From Bryobacterales bacterium (GTDB lineage Bacteria; Acidobacteriota; Terriglobia; Bryobacterales; UBA6623): 53,313 nucleotides of DNA. The notes under the pieces are model-generated. The model was not told where the DNA came from. It saw only the letters and a program-made list of their open reading frames with translations, and did not search any database. How positions within the stretch are numbered: position 1 is the stretch's first letter; every line of letters begins with the position of its first letter. Below are positions 1-10,188 of the stretch, in pieces. The translations under genes were made by a program, and so were the position numbers. Location of the stretch: positions 1 to 53,313 of the forward strand of contig JAPPLB010000101.1 in NCBI GenBank assembly GCA_028819575.1, written 5' to 3'.

Positions 1-92
1 CAAGTACGCCTGCGCGCGCCAAGCGGCTCGCGCCTCGTCCTGACGGCCCTCTCATGCACTTCGCCTCGCCACGTGTTGAGAAATGCAGGTCA
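1..92 (+). repeat. R1 repeat, right part only (cut by window start)
   Basis: This is the right-hand 92 bases of the dispersed R1 element, ending in GAGAAATGCAGGTCA. It matches the right half of the full copy at 22245-22427 base for base apart from a few changes (for example CATGCAC for CACGCAC and GTGTTGAG for GTGGTGAG). The left half is missing because the window begins here. The matching left half lies at the very end of the window (53213-53313). The neighbouring CocE hydrolase gene ends 32 bases further in. Confidence 0.85.
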
Positions 93-124
93 GGCGACAA
101 ACGGTCAAGCGACACGGAGGCAAA

Positions 125-1831
125 TCATTCGGGAATCACGGGTAACAGGATGTGCGACGGACGAGTTATGTCGTGATAGATGGTTTGTTGGGCGATCTCG
201 AGTTCCGCGTCCATTCCCTGTTCGTTGCCGGTGTTCGGGTTGCGGTCCCACATGGGGAAGTTGCTGCTCGTGATATGCACTCGGATGCGATGACCCTTCC
301 GAAAGACATTGGCCGTCGGAAGCAGATCGATCGTGTACTCGTAGGGTCTGTCCGGCTCGAGCAGGAGTGGCGGTTCCCAGATGGACTCTCGGAACCGGGC
401 GCGGAGGATGCCTTCAGTGAGGTTTAAGGCGCGGCCGTCCGGGTAGACGTCGATGAGACGTGCAATGAAGTCAGTGTCGTGCGCCGAAGATGCGGCGTGG
501 AGCTTCACGACGACCGGGCCAGTGACTTCGAGGTCCCGGTCCAGCGGCTCACTCGTGAAGACCAGGACATCCTGACGGTTCTCGTTGGGGCGCTGATCGA
601 CGGGGCCGGCCCGGATGATACCCGGTATCTCCGGCGCGGAATGGTTGCCGCCGAGCGTAGGGACCGGGTCGTCAGGATCGTAGGTGTAGCGCGTAGGCGA
701 ATCGTCTCGCGGCGGAGCGGTGCTGAGAGTGCCATCCTTTTCGCCGTTGGCATGGAAGTAGTATTTCGTGAACCGGGTGCGAGCGAGAGGCCATTCGTTT
801 TCGAGTCGCCACTCGTTGATTCCCATGACGAAGAGGCGGACCTTGGGTTCGTCCCGGATGCCGTTGTCGGTTCCCTTTACAACATGATCAAGCCAGCGAA
901 TCGCCAGTCCGATCTCGTCTTTTTCTGGATTTTCCCCGAAGTCTCGGTCGCCCACGACACGGTTTCGCGAGTGCGTCGTCGGACTGATGGCGACCCGGAT
1001 CTCGTCTGACGCGCCGAGTTTGGTCAGCTTCCCGAAATACTCGAGCGTCGCGCCGGGATAGTTGTCGTACCAGCCGCTCATCAGGTACACGGGGATGCGG
1101 ATCTTGTCGAGCTTGTGACGGGTGCCGATGGCCTTCCAGAAGTCGTCATACGTCGAGTGGGAGACATAGTCGGAGTAGAGCTTGTTCGGGCGCGTACCCG
1201 CAACGGTGTCGAGCGTGATGAGTGGCAAGTGACGATACCAATTCCACCATCCGAACTCCTCAACCCGTTGCTTGGCTTGCGCGGAATAGTCATAAATACG
1301 GCGGGCGGTGTGGGCGAGCTGGATGGCGCCGTGGTCGCGATACATGCGTTGCCAGGGATCGGGATTGATGTTCTGAGGAACAATTGCCTTCAGATTCGGA
1401 TGCGCCTCGGGTGCGGTGAGCCACTGGGTCGCACCATAGTAGGAACTGCCGTACATGGCGACCTTGCCGTCGCACCAAGGTTGCCGGCTGATCCAGTTGA
1501 TGCAGTCGTAGCCGTCCCGCGCGTCGTCGAAGAAACGGTTGTCCATGCCCTGGGAACCTTCCGAGCCGAGGTGTCCACGGGTCGCTTGACCGACGAAGAC
1601 GTAACCGGCATCGAGGAAGCGGCCTGAGATGCCGCCCCAGTAGTCGGTGTCGTAGCCGCGGATGAGCACTACAGGGTATCGGCCGAACCCCGGCCGGCGG
1701 ATGCTCGTGCGCAGCTTAACCCCGTCCCGCATGGGCACCATAAGTTCTTCGGGCGCGGGCCGGTCGACGGGAGCGCAATGGATGGTGAGAGAGAGCGTGG
1801 TCGCGGCTGCCGCGGTTTGAAGAGAGTTCAC
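125..1831 (-). CDS. CocE/NonD family hydrolase (X-Pro dipeptidyl-peptidase-like), copy 1
   Basis: Serine alpha/beta hydrolase of the CocE/NonD (Xaa-Pro dipeptidyl-peptidase S15-like) family, which cleaves esters or N-terminal dipeptides. Seen: the family opening 'MVPMRDGVKLRTSI', nucleophile motif GSSYYG, an SGWYDNYPG segment that carries the usual acid region, a likely catalytic His in 'PTTHSRN', and the C-terminal jelly-roll 'PSHILLPVIP' close to the stop. The frame is open upstream to an ATG at 1969. I prefer the GTG at 1831 because AGGA lies 7 bases before it and translation then starts just before a hydrophobic, export-signal-like stretch; the signal is weak and the start uncertain. A second family member at 19151-20995 shares the C-terminal domain layout ('DTDFIARLIDVYPDGRA' versus 'DTDWVAKLVDVYPDGKA'). 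The true substrate cannot be told. It is a single gene, divergent from purA. Confidence 0.85.
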   Translation of the reverse strand: MNSLQTAAAATTLSLTIHCAPVDRPAPEELMVPMRDGVKLRTSIRRPGFGRYPVVLIRGYDTDYWGGISGRFLDAGYVFVGQATRGHLGSEGSQGMDNRFFDDARDGYDCINWISRQPWCDGKVAMYGSSYYGATQWLTAPEAHPNLKAIVPQNINPDPWQRMYRDHGAIQLAHTARRIYDYSAQAKQRVEEFGWWNWYRHLPLITLDTVAGTRPNKLYSDYVSHSTYDDFWKAIGTRHKLDKIRIPVYLMSGWYDNYPGATLEYFGKLTKLGASDEIRVAISPTTHSRNRVVGDRDFGENPEKDEIGLAIRWLDHVVKGTDNGIRDEPKVRLFVMGINEWRLENEWPLARTRFTKYYFHANGEKDGTLSTAPPRDDSPTRYTYDPDDPVPTLGGNHSAPEIPGIIRAGPVDQRPNENRQDVLVFTSEPLDRDLEVTGPVVVKLHAASSAHDTDFIARLIDVYPDGRALNLTEGILRARFRESIWEPPLLLEPDRPYEYTIDLLPTANVFRKGHRIRVHITSSNFPMWDRNPNTGNEQGMDAELEIAQQTIYHDITRPSHILLPVIPE

Positions 1832-2186
1832 CCAGTGATCCTGTTGGACACTACCGGAGACATGGTTATCTCGTCCGGCCGGGGTTATTGTACCGACGGC
1901 CGTGTCCGGAAGCAGACCAAGAGAGATCACTCTTGGCAGTTTCACATCCGGTGGAGATTCTTGCACCATGTAGCCTCGAACTCTGATCGGTATCGAATTC
2001 CGACCGATCTACTCGTGCGCGGCGCATTCCGGGGCGTCGCGAGACAGTGGATTTTACACCTTGCGGGATGAACGGCTAGAATTGGATTTGCATCGCTTCT
2101 TCTCCCCCGGCAGATTCTTCTCGCTATTCCGCTGAGCGGGATCGCTAATCTTTCCTCGGCGCCTTCGGGGACTTCACAATACAACC

Positions 2187-3509
<1,323 letters not shown>

Positions 3510-3717
3510 AGCACTGCCCAGCGGCGGTCAACGCTGTCAAGTCTGATCCCGAATACGCTTTGGATCGAGTCGGGAGGGCCGCCGGACCAGCGAAGCCGGC
3601 GCATCTTCGTCACCAATTTTCCCACCCTTCTACGGTTGTACCGCCTGGCATCGTTTCCATGAACTTCCGGCAGGCCCTTCAACACAGTAATGACGCATTG
3701 TCACGATAATAAAGGGC

Positions 3718-4926
3718 ATGCCTCTCCTTCCTTTCAACGAAGCCCGAACTCTGATCACAGCACATATGGAGGAAGGGCCGGCTCTCCCGCCGCCCGAAAC
3801 GACAACGCTTGATCAGGCGCTGGGACGCGTACTCGCCAAGAATACCGTTGCGGATCGGGACTATCCGCCGTTCAATCGCTCGACCCGAGACGGATACGCG
3901 GTCATCGCCTCCGATGTCGTCGATGCGCCGGTGGTGTTGGAAGTTATCGGAGAGACCCGAGCGGGCGAGGCATCACAATTCCGCATCGAGCGCGGCCAGA
4001 CGGTGCAGATCATGACTGGCGCCCCGGGGCCGGAAGGCGCAGATGCCGTGGTCATGCAGGAGTATTCGCAGCGCGACGGCCGGCAAGTCAGGTTGGACCG
4101 CGGGGTGCCCAGCGGAAAAAATCTTATCTTTCAGGGCAGCGAAAGCCGTGAAGGCGCTGTCGTGCTCGAGGCGGGTACGCTCTTGGGGTATCCGGAGATT
4201 GCGTTACTAGGTTCGGTCGGCTGTGATCGAGTGACAGTCCATCGCCGTCCCGAAGTCGCCATTCTTTCCACCGGCGATGAAGTTCTCCCCATCGAGGCGA
4301 TGCCGGAACCCTATCAGATTCGCAACTCGAACGCCTATTCGCTTGCGGCGCAGGTGCTGCGGGCGGGGGGCGAGCCCCGAATCCTACCCATTGCGCCTGA
4401 CGTTCATGCCCGCACACGGGACTTGATCGAGGATGGCCTGCGATCCGACATCCTGCTTCTCTCCGGCGGGGTTTCGGTCGGCAAGTATGACTTCGTCGAG
4501 AGTGCGCTGCGTGATCTGGGAGCGGAGTTCTTCATCACCAGCGTTGCCATTCAACCCGGCAAGCCGCTTGTCTTTGCGAAAGTCGGCGACAAGCCCGTTT
4601 TTGGTCTGCCGGGGAATCCGATTTCGACGATGGTAACCTTCGAGCTGTTTGCGCGCTTGGCGATCGACTGGCTCGCGGGCCGCAAGGATTCCCGGCTGAA
4701 GTTCTCGAGTGCCCGGTTGTTCAACGATTTCAAGCACAAACCCGTCTTGACTCGCTTCCTGCCGGCTGTTCTGAGCGGAGATTACGGTGATGTAAGGGTC
4801 GATCCGGTACAATGGCAGGGGTCGGGCGATTTGGTCGCCCTGGCCCGTGCGGACTGCTTCCTGGTGGCCACGCCGGACCGTGATTTCTGGAAAGCCGGGG
4901 AGTGGATCTCGATCCTGCCCAGGTGA
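3718..4926 (+). CDS. moeA: Molybdopterin molybdenumtransferase
   Basis: MoeA inserts molybdate into adenylylated molybdopterin to make active molybdenum cofactor. Seen: the family's N-terminal 'NEARTLI...TTLDQALGRVLA', the 'PPFNRSTRDGYAV' segment, the MoCF-binding core with 'ILSTGDEV', 'NSNAYSLAAQV', 'LLSGGVSVGKYDFV' and 'VFGLPGNPIS', and a C-terminal beta domain. The length of 402 residues is typical. Its stop TGA overlaps the GTG start of moaC (GTGA), so the two genes are almost certainly co-transcribed and translationally coupled. No other Mo-cofactor genes (moaA, mogA) are in the window. Confidence 0.97.
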   Translation: MPLLPFNEARTLITAHMEEGPALPPPETTTLDQALGRVLAKNTVADRDYPPFNRSTRDGYAVIASDVVDAPVVLEVIGETRAGEASQFRIERGQTVQIMTGAPGPEGADAVVMQEYSQRDGRQVRLDRGVPSGKNLIFQGSESREGAVVLEAGTLLGYPEIALLGSVGCDRVTVHRRPEVAILSTGDEVLPIEAMPEPYQIRNSNAYSLAAQVLRAGGEPRILPIAPDVHARTRDLIEDGLRSDILLLSGGVSVGKYDFVESALRDLGAEFFITSVAIQPGKPLVFAKVGDKPVFGLPGNPISTMVTFELFARLAIDWLAGRKDSRLKFSSARLFNDFKHKPVLTRFLPAVLSGDYGDVRVDPVQWQGSGDLVALARADCFLVATPDRDFWKAGEWISILPR

Positions 4927-5426
4927 GCAAACTCTCTCACTACGACGAGCGCGGCGCGGCGCGCATGGTGGATGTCAGCGACAAGACGCCCACTCGCCGG
5001 ACCGCTCGCGCCCACGCCTTCGTGAAAATGCCTGCCGCCGTGACTCGGCAACTCCCGGACAATCCCAAGGGCGACCCGCTGGAAGTCGCGCGCATCGCCG
5101 GGATCAACGCAGCGAAGCGCACCAGCGATTTGATTCCCCTCTGTCATCCTCTGCCGATCACTCACGCCGACATTGAGATCCGACTCGTTCCCGGTGGCGC
5201 CGAGATCGAATCCAGCGTGACGACAACGGCGCCGACCGGAGTTGAAATGGAAGCTCTCACTGCTGTCTCGATCGCCGCGCTCACCGTCTATGACATGACG
5301 AAAGCTCTCGACAAATCGATCGAAATCGGCGAAATCCATCTCCTTGAGAAAGAAGGGGGCAAGAGCGGCTTCTATCAGCGAGAGGAAGGCTTGCGCCGAA
5401 ACCGGCTTGTCGAGCGAAACGTATAG
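4923..5426 (+). CDS. moaC: Cyclic pyranopterin monophosphate synthase
   Basis: MoaC converts the 3',8-cyclo-GTP product of MoaA to cyclic pyranopterin monophosphate in molybdenum cofactor synthesis. Seen: 'LSHYDERGAARMVDVSDK', 'GNINAAKRTSDLIPLCHPLPITH'-type core (here 'AGINAAKRTSDLIPLCHPL') with the conserved Cys-His, and 'TGVEMEALTAVSIAALTVYDM'. The C-terminal 'KSIEIGEIHLLEKEGGKSG' closes the domain. I place the start at GTG 4923, overlapping the moeA stop by four bases, because 'VSKLSHYDERG' matches the usual MoaC beginning; an in-frame ATG at 4902 would add seven residues. 167 residues is the normal size. Confidence 0.96.
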   Translation: MSKLSHYDERGAARMVDVSDKTPTRRTARAHAFVKMPAAVTRQLPDNPKGDPLEVARIAGINAAKRTSDLIPLCHPLPITHADIEIRLVPGGAEIESSVTTTAPTGVEMEALTAVSIAALTVYDMTKALDKSIEIGEIHLLEKEGGKSGFYQREEGLRRNRLVERNV

Positions 5427-5456
5427 CGAACAAGGGATGCCGACAAGACGATTGTC

Positions 5457-6629
5457 ATGAAACCCCACGCTCGTTCCCGCCGCCCCACCAATGTGACGGT
5501 GCGTGCAGCCCTCATGGTGACGCTCATCGTCACTTTCGGCACGTTGCCCCTCGATGCTCAGCAGGACGAAAACGAGGCGGTACTTTCTCTAGGAGACGAC
5601 CTGGTTTTTGGTTCAGAAGTCAATGTCGTCACGGTGCCGGTCACGGTCACCGATCGCAAGGGCATCTATGTCAACGGTTTGGAGGCGTTCGATTTCCGGA
5701 TCTACGACAACCGAAAACCCCAAGTGATCGACAGCTTCGAGGTTGCGTTCCTGCCGATCTCAATGGTGATCTGTGTCCAATCGAGCGATCGGGTCGAAGG
5801 TATCCTGCCCGAGGTCACCAAGACAGCCATCCTCTTCACCGACATGGTATTGGGCGAGTTCGGCCAAGCAGCCTTGATCGCTTTCGATCAGCGAGTCCGC
5901 CTGATGCAGGACTTCACCAACGACGAGAAGAAGATTGAAAAAGCCCTCAAAGACATCACGTTGGGCAGCGACGCCGTTCGGCTGAGCGATGCCGTATATG
6001 AAGGCATCCGAATGCTCGTGAAACGGCCGAATACGCATCGCAAGGTGATTGTGGTCATCTCGGAGTCCCAGGAAACTGCCAGCGAAGTGGGCTTAGGTGA
6101 GACCATGCGCACGGCGCAGATCCAAGACATCATGATCTACCCGGTGAGGCTCTCGACGATCAAGGGATGGTTCAAGCGCGACGACAAGCCGATTCCTCCC
6201 TCCATCCCGCCGGGTGTGCAGGCCAGGGCATCCATTCCCGGAGCAGCCGAAACGCCAACGACGCAGATGCAGCATCGGGTTCGAGCAACGCCTAACGTGA
6301 TTCCCATCGTGATTGATCTCGTTCGCGGCGTGAAGAACCTGCTCTTCAACAATCCCCTCGAGCTTCTCGCTGTGGGAACAGGTGGCAGAGTCTATTCCCC
6401 GATGACAGAGGACGGCATTCAAAAAGCGATCATGGGCATCGGCGAAGATTTGCGCAGCCAGTATCTTCTGAGCTACCGGCCGAACAATCTCAACGAGAGC
6501 GGCATCTTCCACCGTATCGAAGTGGAAGTATTCTACGACAGGGCCAAGGTGCGTGCCCGCCCAGGGTACTGGCAAGGCCCCGCGCCGGTTCCAAGCGGCG
6601 AGCCGGCCGATCCGATCGCGGAGCGATAA
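5457..6629 (+). CDS. Secreted VWFA-related domain protein (acidobacterial type)
   Basis: A VWFA-related protein of the kind expanded in Acidobacteriota. Seen: an N-terminal Sec-type signal (basic start, then 'ALMVTLIVTFGTLPLDAQQ'), a beta-rich 'VTVPVTVTDRKGIYVNGLEAFDFRIYDN' segment, a von Willebrand A fold from about residue 100 ('PISMVICVQSSD', 'ALIAFDQRVRLMQDF', 'KVIVVISESQETAS'), then 'RSQYLLSYRPNN' and 'HRIEVEVFYDRAKVRARPGYW'. The metal-site motif normally DxSxS reads CVQSSD, so the first Asp is missing and metal binding is probably lost. Its role is unknown; export and protein binding in the envelope are likely. It lies downstream of moaC by 30 bases but is functionally unrelated. Confidence 0.85.
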   Translation: MKPHARSRRPTNVTVRAALMVTLIVTFGTLPLDAQQDENEAVLSLGDDLVFGSEVNVVTVPVTVTDRKGIYVNGLEAFDFRIYDNRKPQVIDSFEVAFLPISMVICVQSSDRVEGILPEVTKTAILFTDMVLGEFGQAALIAFDQRVRLMQDFTNDEKKIEKALKDITLGSDAVRLSDAVYEGIRMLVKRPNTHRKVIVVISESQETASEVGLGETMRTAQIQDIMIYPVRLSTIKGWFKRDDKPIPPSIPPGVQARASIPGAAETPTTQMQHRVRATPNVIPIVIDLVRGVKNLLFNNPLELLAVGTGGRVYSPMTEDGIQKAIMGIGEDLRSQYLLSYRPNNLNESGIFHRIEVEVFYDRAKVRARPGYWQGPAPVPSGEPADPIAER

Positions 6630-6705
6630 GGTCGGGCTCCCTGAAGCGGCTCACGCAATGCTCTGCCGCTCTTTTCTCCATCGGCCCATTTTTTAGGACA
6701 TCCGC

Positions 6706-8949
6706 TTGAATCGACAAGAAGTATTGGATCAGGCCCGCGACGGCTTTGCCTCACTCAACGTTAGCGAGGAAACCCGGGCAACCGCTTTAGCGAACTTGGC
6801 GGATTGGCTGGGGCGCGACAAGTTCGAGGGCCTGGTTCCGGCCGGGCGCGCCGATTACAAACCGCTGCTTGCATGGATCGTCAAAGCCGGCAAGTTCGAC
6901 CTTCTGCTCGACAGTTTCTATCGCGTCATGCCGTTCGGCACGGGCGGCCGCCGCGGTCCGGTCGGAATCGGACCCAACCGTATCAACCCCTTCACGATTG
7001 CTACTTCGGTTCAGGGTCATGGAGTGTATCTCCGCAAGCGATTTGGGGAAGGCGCTGCTCTCAAGGTCGTCGTCGCCTATGACGTTCGTCGATATGCCGA
7101 TCTCCGGCAACTGTATTCCTCCGGCGAGACCAATCCGATGAAAGGATTTTCCTCAAAAGATTTCGCTCACATTTCGACGGCAGTCTACTGCGCCGGCGGA
7201 GTCGAGGTTTACCTTCTGCCGGACGAACGGAACGACTACATCTCTACGCCGGAGCTGTCATTCCTGATTCGCCGCTTCAACGCCCATGGCGGTTTGAATG
7301 TTAGTGCGTCCCACAATCATCCCGACGACAACGGCGGTAAGTTTTACAACAATCGTGGCGGACAGGAGATACCACCCTACGACGAGCAAATGGTCAGGAT
7401 CGTAGAGGGCATCAAAGCCGTGGATATCATGCCCTACAACGACGCCCTGCAGTCCGGACTCGTACGATCGATCACACCCGAGGATCGCAAGGCCTATGTC
7501 GACCTCAATCTGGGACTCCGCCTCGGCGGGGGAACCGGCGGCGCAACGATCGTGTACACGCCGCTGCACGGCACGGGACGAAACACCGTCGGCGCCTGCC
7601 TGAAAGCCATGGGTTTCGCGGAAGGGAAACAGTTTTTTACGGTTGAATCGCAGAAGGAGTATCGAGGAGACTTCGCTAACGTCAAGTTCCGCACACCCAA
7701 TCCGGAAGTGCCTGAGTCGCTGGAATCGGCGATTGAAGTCGCGGAGAACGTTGGCGCTGACCTGATCTTGGCCACTGACCCCGACGCCGACCGTATTGGA
7801 GGCGCAGTTCCCTGGCTGGGAGACTACGTTATTGTCAACGGCAACGAAATCGCCGCGATTCTCACTCGCTATCGATTGGAATCCCTCCAGCGGGTCGACA
7901 AACTGCCTCCCCGTCCTCTCGTCTTGAAGACGCAAGTCACGACCGAGTTGATGGCCCGCATCGCCAAAACGTTTGGCGCATCGGTGATCGGTGATCTGCT
8001 TGTTGGCTTCAAATATGTGGGTGATGTCATTGATCACCTTGAAAGAGAAGGGTGCTTCGGCAACATAAAGGCAAAGCCTTCGGACTTCATCGTCGCAGCC
8101 GAAGAAAGCCACGGCCTGCTGGTCACGCCCGAGATTCGCGATAAGGATGCCGCCGGCGCCGCGGTCGTCCTCTCTGAGTTGGCGGCTGAACTGAAGGAAT
8201 CCGGGAGAACGATCTACGAGTACCTGATCGACACGTACAAGCGCTACGGATACTTTCGTAGCATGCTCCGCTCCACGGTCATGCAAGGTGCCGCCGGCAC
8301 AGCAGCCATGAAGGAGATCCAGCAACGCCTGCGAACAGATCCGCCGAAACAGGTGGCCGGGCTCAAGGTCGAGTCCGTGAACGATTATTGGGATACGGCG
8401 AAGTGGGGCGACTTCAAGTCCGAAACGGATCGAGGCGCGCGCAACTTTATCACCTTCCAATTCGAGGGCAGCCTCAAGGTAAGCATCCGTCCCTCCGGCA
8501 CGGAGCCGAAGAACAAGGTCTACATCGAAATGGGGACGGAGCCCCTCGGCGCAGACGTTTCCGACGAACAGTTCATGGGCAAGAAGCGCCAGGTGGACGA
8601 GGAGGTGCAGCAGTTTTCCGACGCCTTTATGAAGGTAATGCTGGACATCATCAACATCGAAATGCCTGACTACAGCTACCGCATTTCAGATCTGGTGCCG
8701 CTCGACAGTAAGCAACACTTCGGAGCGACATTCATTCCCCAACTGGAATTCCGCGCGCGGAAACTGTCTAAAGGGGAATGTGACAGGGAAGAACTGAATC
8801 GCTGGATTGATTCGGAGCTTCGCGGTTACGGACCGGACGCCCGGCTGCTCGTCGCCAGCGCCTTCCGCGCCTATCTTGACTCCGTTCGCAACCGTGATCC
8901 ATCAGACGCAGCGGTATTGGATCTGGCTTCGTCCGTGTTTTTTTCGTAA
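6706..8949 (+). CDS. Phospho-sugar mutase (phosphoglucomutase/phosphomannomutase family)
   Basis: Alpha-D-phosphohexomutase superfamily enzyme that interconverts 1- and 6-phosphosugars. Seen: phosphoserine loop 'SASHNHPDDNGG' with Ser202, metal loop 'DPDADR' (Asp358, Asp360, Asp362), sugar-binding loop 'AAEESHG', and phosphate-binding loop 'RPSGTEPK' near residue 595. At 747 residues it is longer than the usual 450-580; about 100 extra residues follow the last domain ('DYSYRISDLVPLDSKQHF...') and there is an N-terminal helical extension. The start is TTG at 6706, preceded by AGGA eight bases upstream. The exact sugar (glucose or mannose) cannot be assigned. Confidence 0.93.
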   Translation: MNRQEVLDQARDGFASLNVSEETRATALANLADWLGRDKFEGLVPAGRADYKPLLAWIVKAGKFDLLLDSFYRVMPFGTGGRRGPVGIGPNRINPFTIATSVQGHGVYLRKRFGEGAALKVVVAYDVRRYADLRQLYSSGETNPMKGFSSKDFAHISTAVYCAGGVEVYLLPDERNDYISTPELSFLIRRFNAHGGLNVSASHNHPDDNGGKFYNNRGGQEIPPYDEQMVRIVEGIKAVDIMPYNDALQSGLVRSITPEDRKAYVDLNLGLRLGGGTGGATIVYTPLHGTGRNTVGACLKAMGFAEGKQFFTVESQKEYRGDFANVKFRTPNPEVPESLESAIEVAENVGADLILATDPDADRIGGAVPWLGDYVIVNGNEIAAILTRYRLESLQRVDKLPPRPLVLKTQVTTELMARIAKTFGASVIGDLLVGFKYVGDVIDHLEREGCFGNIKAKPSDFIVAAEESHGLLVTPEIRDKDAAGAAVVLSELAAELKESGRTIYEYLIDTYKRYGYFRSMLRSTVMQGAAGTAAMKEIQQRLRTDPPKQVAGLKVESVNDYWDTAKWGDFKSETDRGARNFITFQFEGSLKVSIRPSGTEPKNKVYIEMGTEPLGADVSDEQFMGKKRQVDEEVQQFSDAFMKVMLDIINIEMPDYSYRISDLVPLDSKQHFGATFIPQLEFRARKLSKGECDREELNRWIDSELRGYGPDARLLVASAFRAYLDSVRNRDPSDAAVLDLASSVFFS

Positions 8950-8962
8950 GATTGCCGGCTCT

Positions 8963-9448
8963 TCAGTTCCGCTCGACGAGAGCTACGGCATGGGCTTCGG
9001 CCGACAAACCTTCACCTACCGGACCCATACCTTCGGCCGTCTTCCCCTTAAGGCCCACTCGTCCCATCTCGATTCCCAACACGTCGGCGATTCTTTTTCG
9101 AATGGCGTTGTAATAGGGTCCGATTTTGGGTCGCTCCAAGACGATCACGGCGTCCACATTGACGATGCGGTAACCGTTGTCTTCAAGCAATCGCCGTGTG
9201 TGCGCAAGGAATACTGCGCTATCGGCGTCCTTCCATTGCTGGTCAGAGGGTGGAAAATACTGACCGATGTCACCAAGCCCCATTGCGCCCAGCAAGGCGT
9301 CGGTCAACGCGTGAAAGAGAATATCCCCGTCGGAGTGTCCGGAAAGCCCTTTCTCGAACGGAATCTCTACTCCACCCAGAATCAACCTGCGACCTTCGAC
9401 GAGCCGGTGGGAGTCGTATCCGATGCCGACCCGCAAGTCCAAGCTCAT
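8963..9448 (-). CDS. ispF: 2-C-methyl-D-erythritol 2,4-cyclodiphosphate synthase
   Basis: IspF forms the cyclic diphosphate of methylerythritol in the non-mevalonate isoprenoid pathway, losing CMP. Seen: zinc ligands Asp12 and His14 in 'GYDSHRL' and His46 in 'DILFHAL', the 'GHSDGD' loop, 'VDAVIVLERPK' and the C-terminal 'LKGKTAEGMGPVGEGLSAEAHAVALV'. The 161-residue length is normal. The ATG overlaps the TGA of the upstream ispD by four bases (ATGA), so ispD and ispF are coupled. Products feed undecaprenyl and menaquinone side chains. Confidence 0.98.
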   Translation of the reverse strand: MSLDLRVGIGYDSHRLVEGRRLILGGVEIPFEKGLSGHSDGDILFHALTDALLGAMGLGDIGQYFPPSDQQWKDADSAVFLAHTRRLLEDNGYRIVNVDAVIVLERPKIGPYYNAIRKRIADVLGIEMGRVGLKGKTAEGMGPVGEGLSAEAHAVALVERN

Positions 9449-10185
9449 CCAGATGCTGTTCTGGCTTCGGAGAGATGTCCGACTTCTTCCTGATAGAACA
9501 GCCTTGCCAGCGCCATGTCGCCAGGCCGCGTGATCTTGATGTTTCGATCACTGCCGAGAACGACGTGCACCGATTCGCCCAGATACTCCACGAGACTGGC
9601 CTCATCAGTGCCAATAAAGCTGTCCCGCGCAGCGCAAGCAAAGGCATCCCGTAACAATGCCGCCCGAAACACTTGCGGAGTCTGCGCAAGCACGGTTCGT
9701 TCCCGCGGTAGAGTTGACTGGATCACAGCCTTGTCGGCCAGCTTGATCGTGTCCACCGGAGGAATTCCCAGGATGGCGGCCCCGACCTCGGAGGCCTTTC
9801 GGATCGTTTCCTCGATCTGAGCCACGGTCACAAACGGTCTCACCGCGTCGTGCACGGCGAAGAGCTCTGTCTGCGCCGAAGCCTGAGTCAGCGCGTTGCC
9901 AACTGACTCCTGGCGGTTGCGGCCTCCTTCCACGAGCCGAACGGGCTTCGAATAACGCTCTTCTGCAATTTGCCTCTCCAGAGGAACAATATCTTCCCGG
10001 CGCACCGCGACGATAATCTCCGAGACACTCTTTGCCGCAACGAACTTGCGAGTCGTGTGAATCAGAATCGGTGCGCCCTCCAACAGCATGAACTGCTTTC
10101 GGCTCGTCCCTGCCGATTCCGCTCCCGAATACTTTCCCATCCGGGTTCCCAGCCCCGCGGCCGGGAGAATCGCGGCTACCTTCAT
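9445..10185 (-). CDS. ispD: 2-C-methyl-D-erythritol 4-phosphate cytidylyltransferase
   Basis: IspD transfers CMP to methylerythritol 4-phosphate. Seen: N-terminal nucleotide loop 'AAILPAAGLGTRMG', 'GRNRQESVGNAL', 'FAVHDAVRPFV', 'IPPVDTIKLAD', 'QTPQVFRAALL', 'TDEASLVEYLGESVHVVLGSDRNIKIT'. The length of 246 residues is normal; the family usually has 225-240. It lies three bases after the stop of the yacL-like gene and overlaps ispF, which makes a three-gene operon in the order also known from Firmicutes (yacL-ispD-ispF). Confidence 0.98.
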   Translation of the reverse strand: MKVAAILPAAGLGTRMGKYSGAESAGTSRKQFMLLEGAPILIHTTRKFVAAKSVSEIIVAVRREDIVPLERQIAEERYSKPVRLVEGGRNRQESVGNALTQASAQTELFAVHDAVRPFVTVAQIEETIRKASEVGAAILGIPPVDTIKLADKAVIQSTLPRERTVLAQTPQVFRAALLRDAFACAARDSFIGTDEASLVEYLGESVHVVLGSDRNIKITRPGDMALARLFYQEEVGHLSEARTASG

Positions 10186-10188
10186 GGA

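Noticed and set aside
7258-8460. Minus-strand frame of about 400 codons inside the phospho-sugar mutase gene
   Set aside because: Shadow of the mutase, which carries all four catalytic loops.
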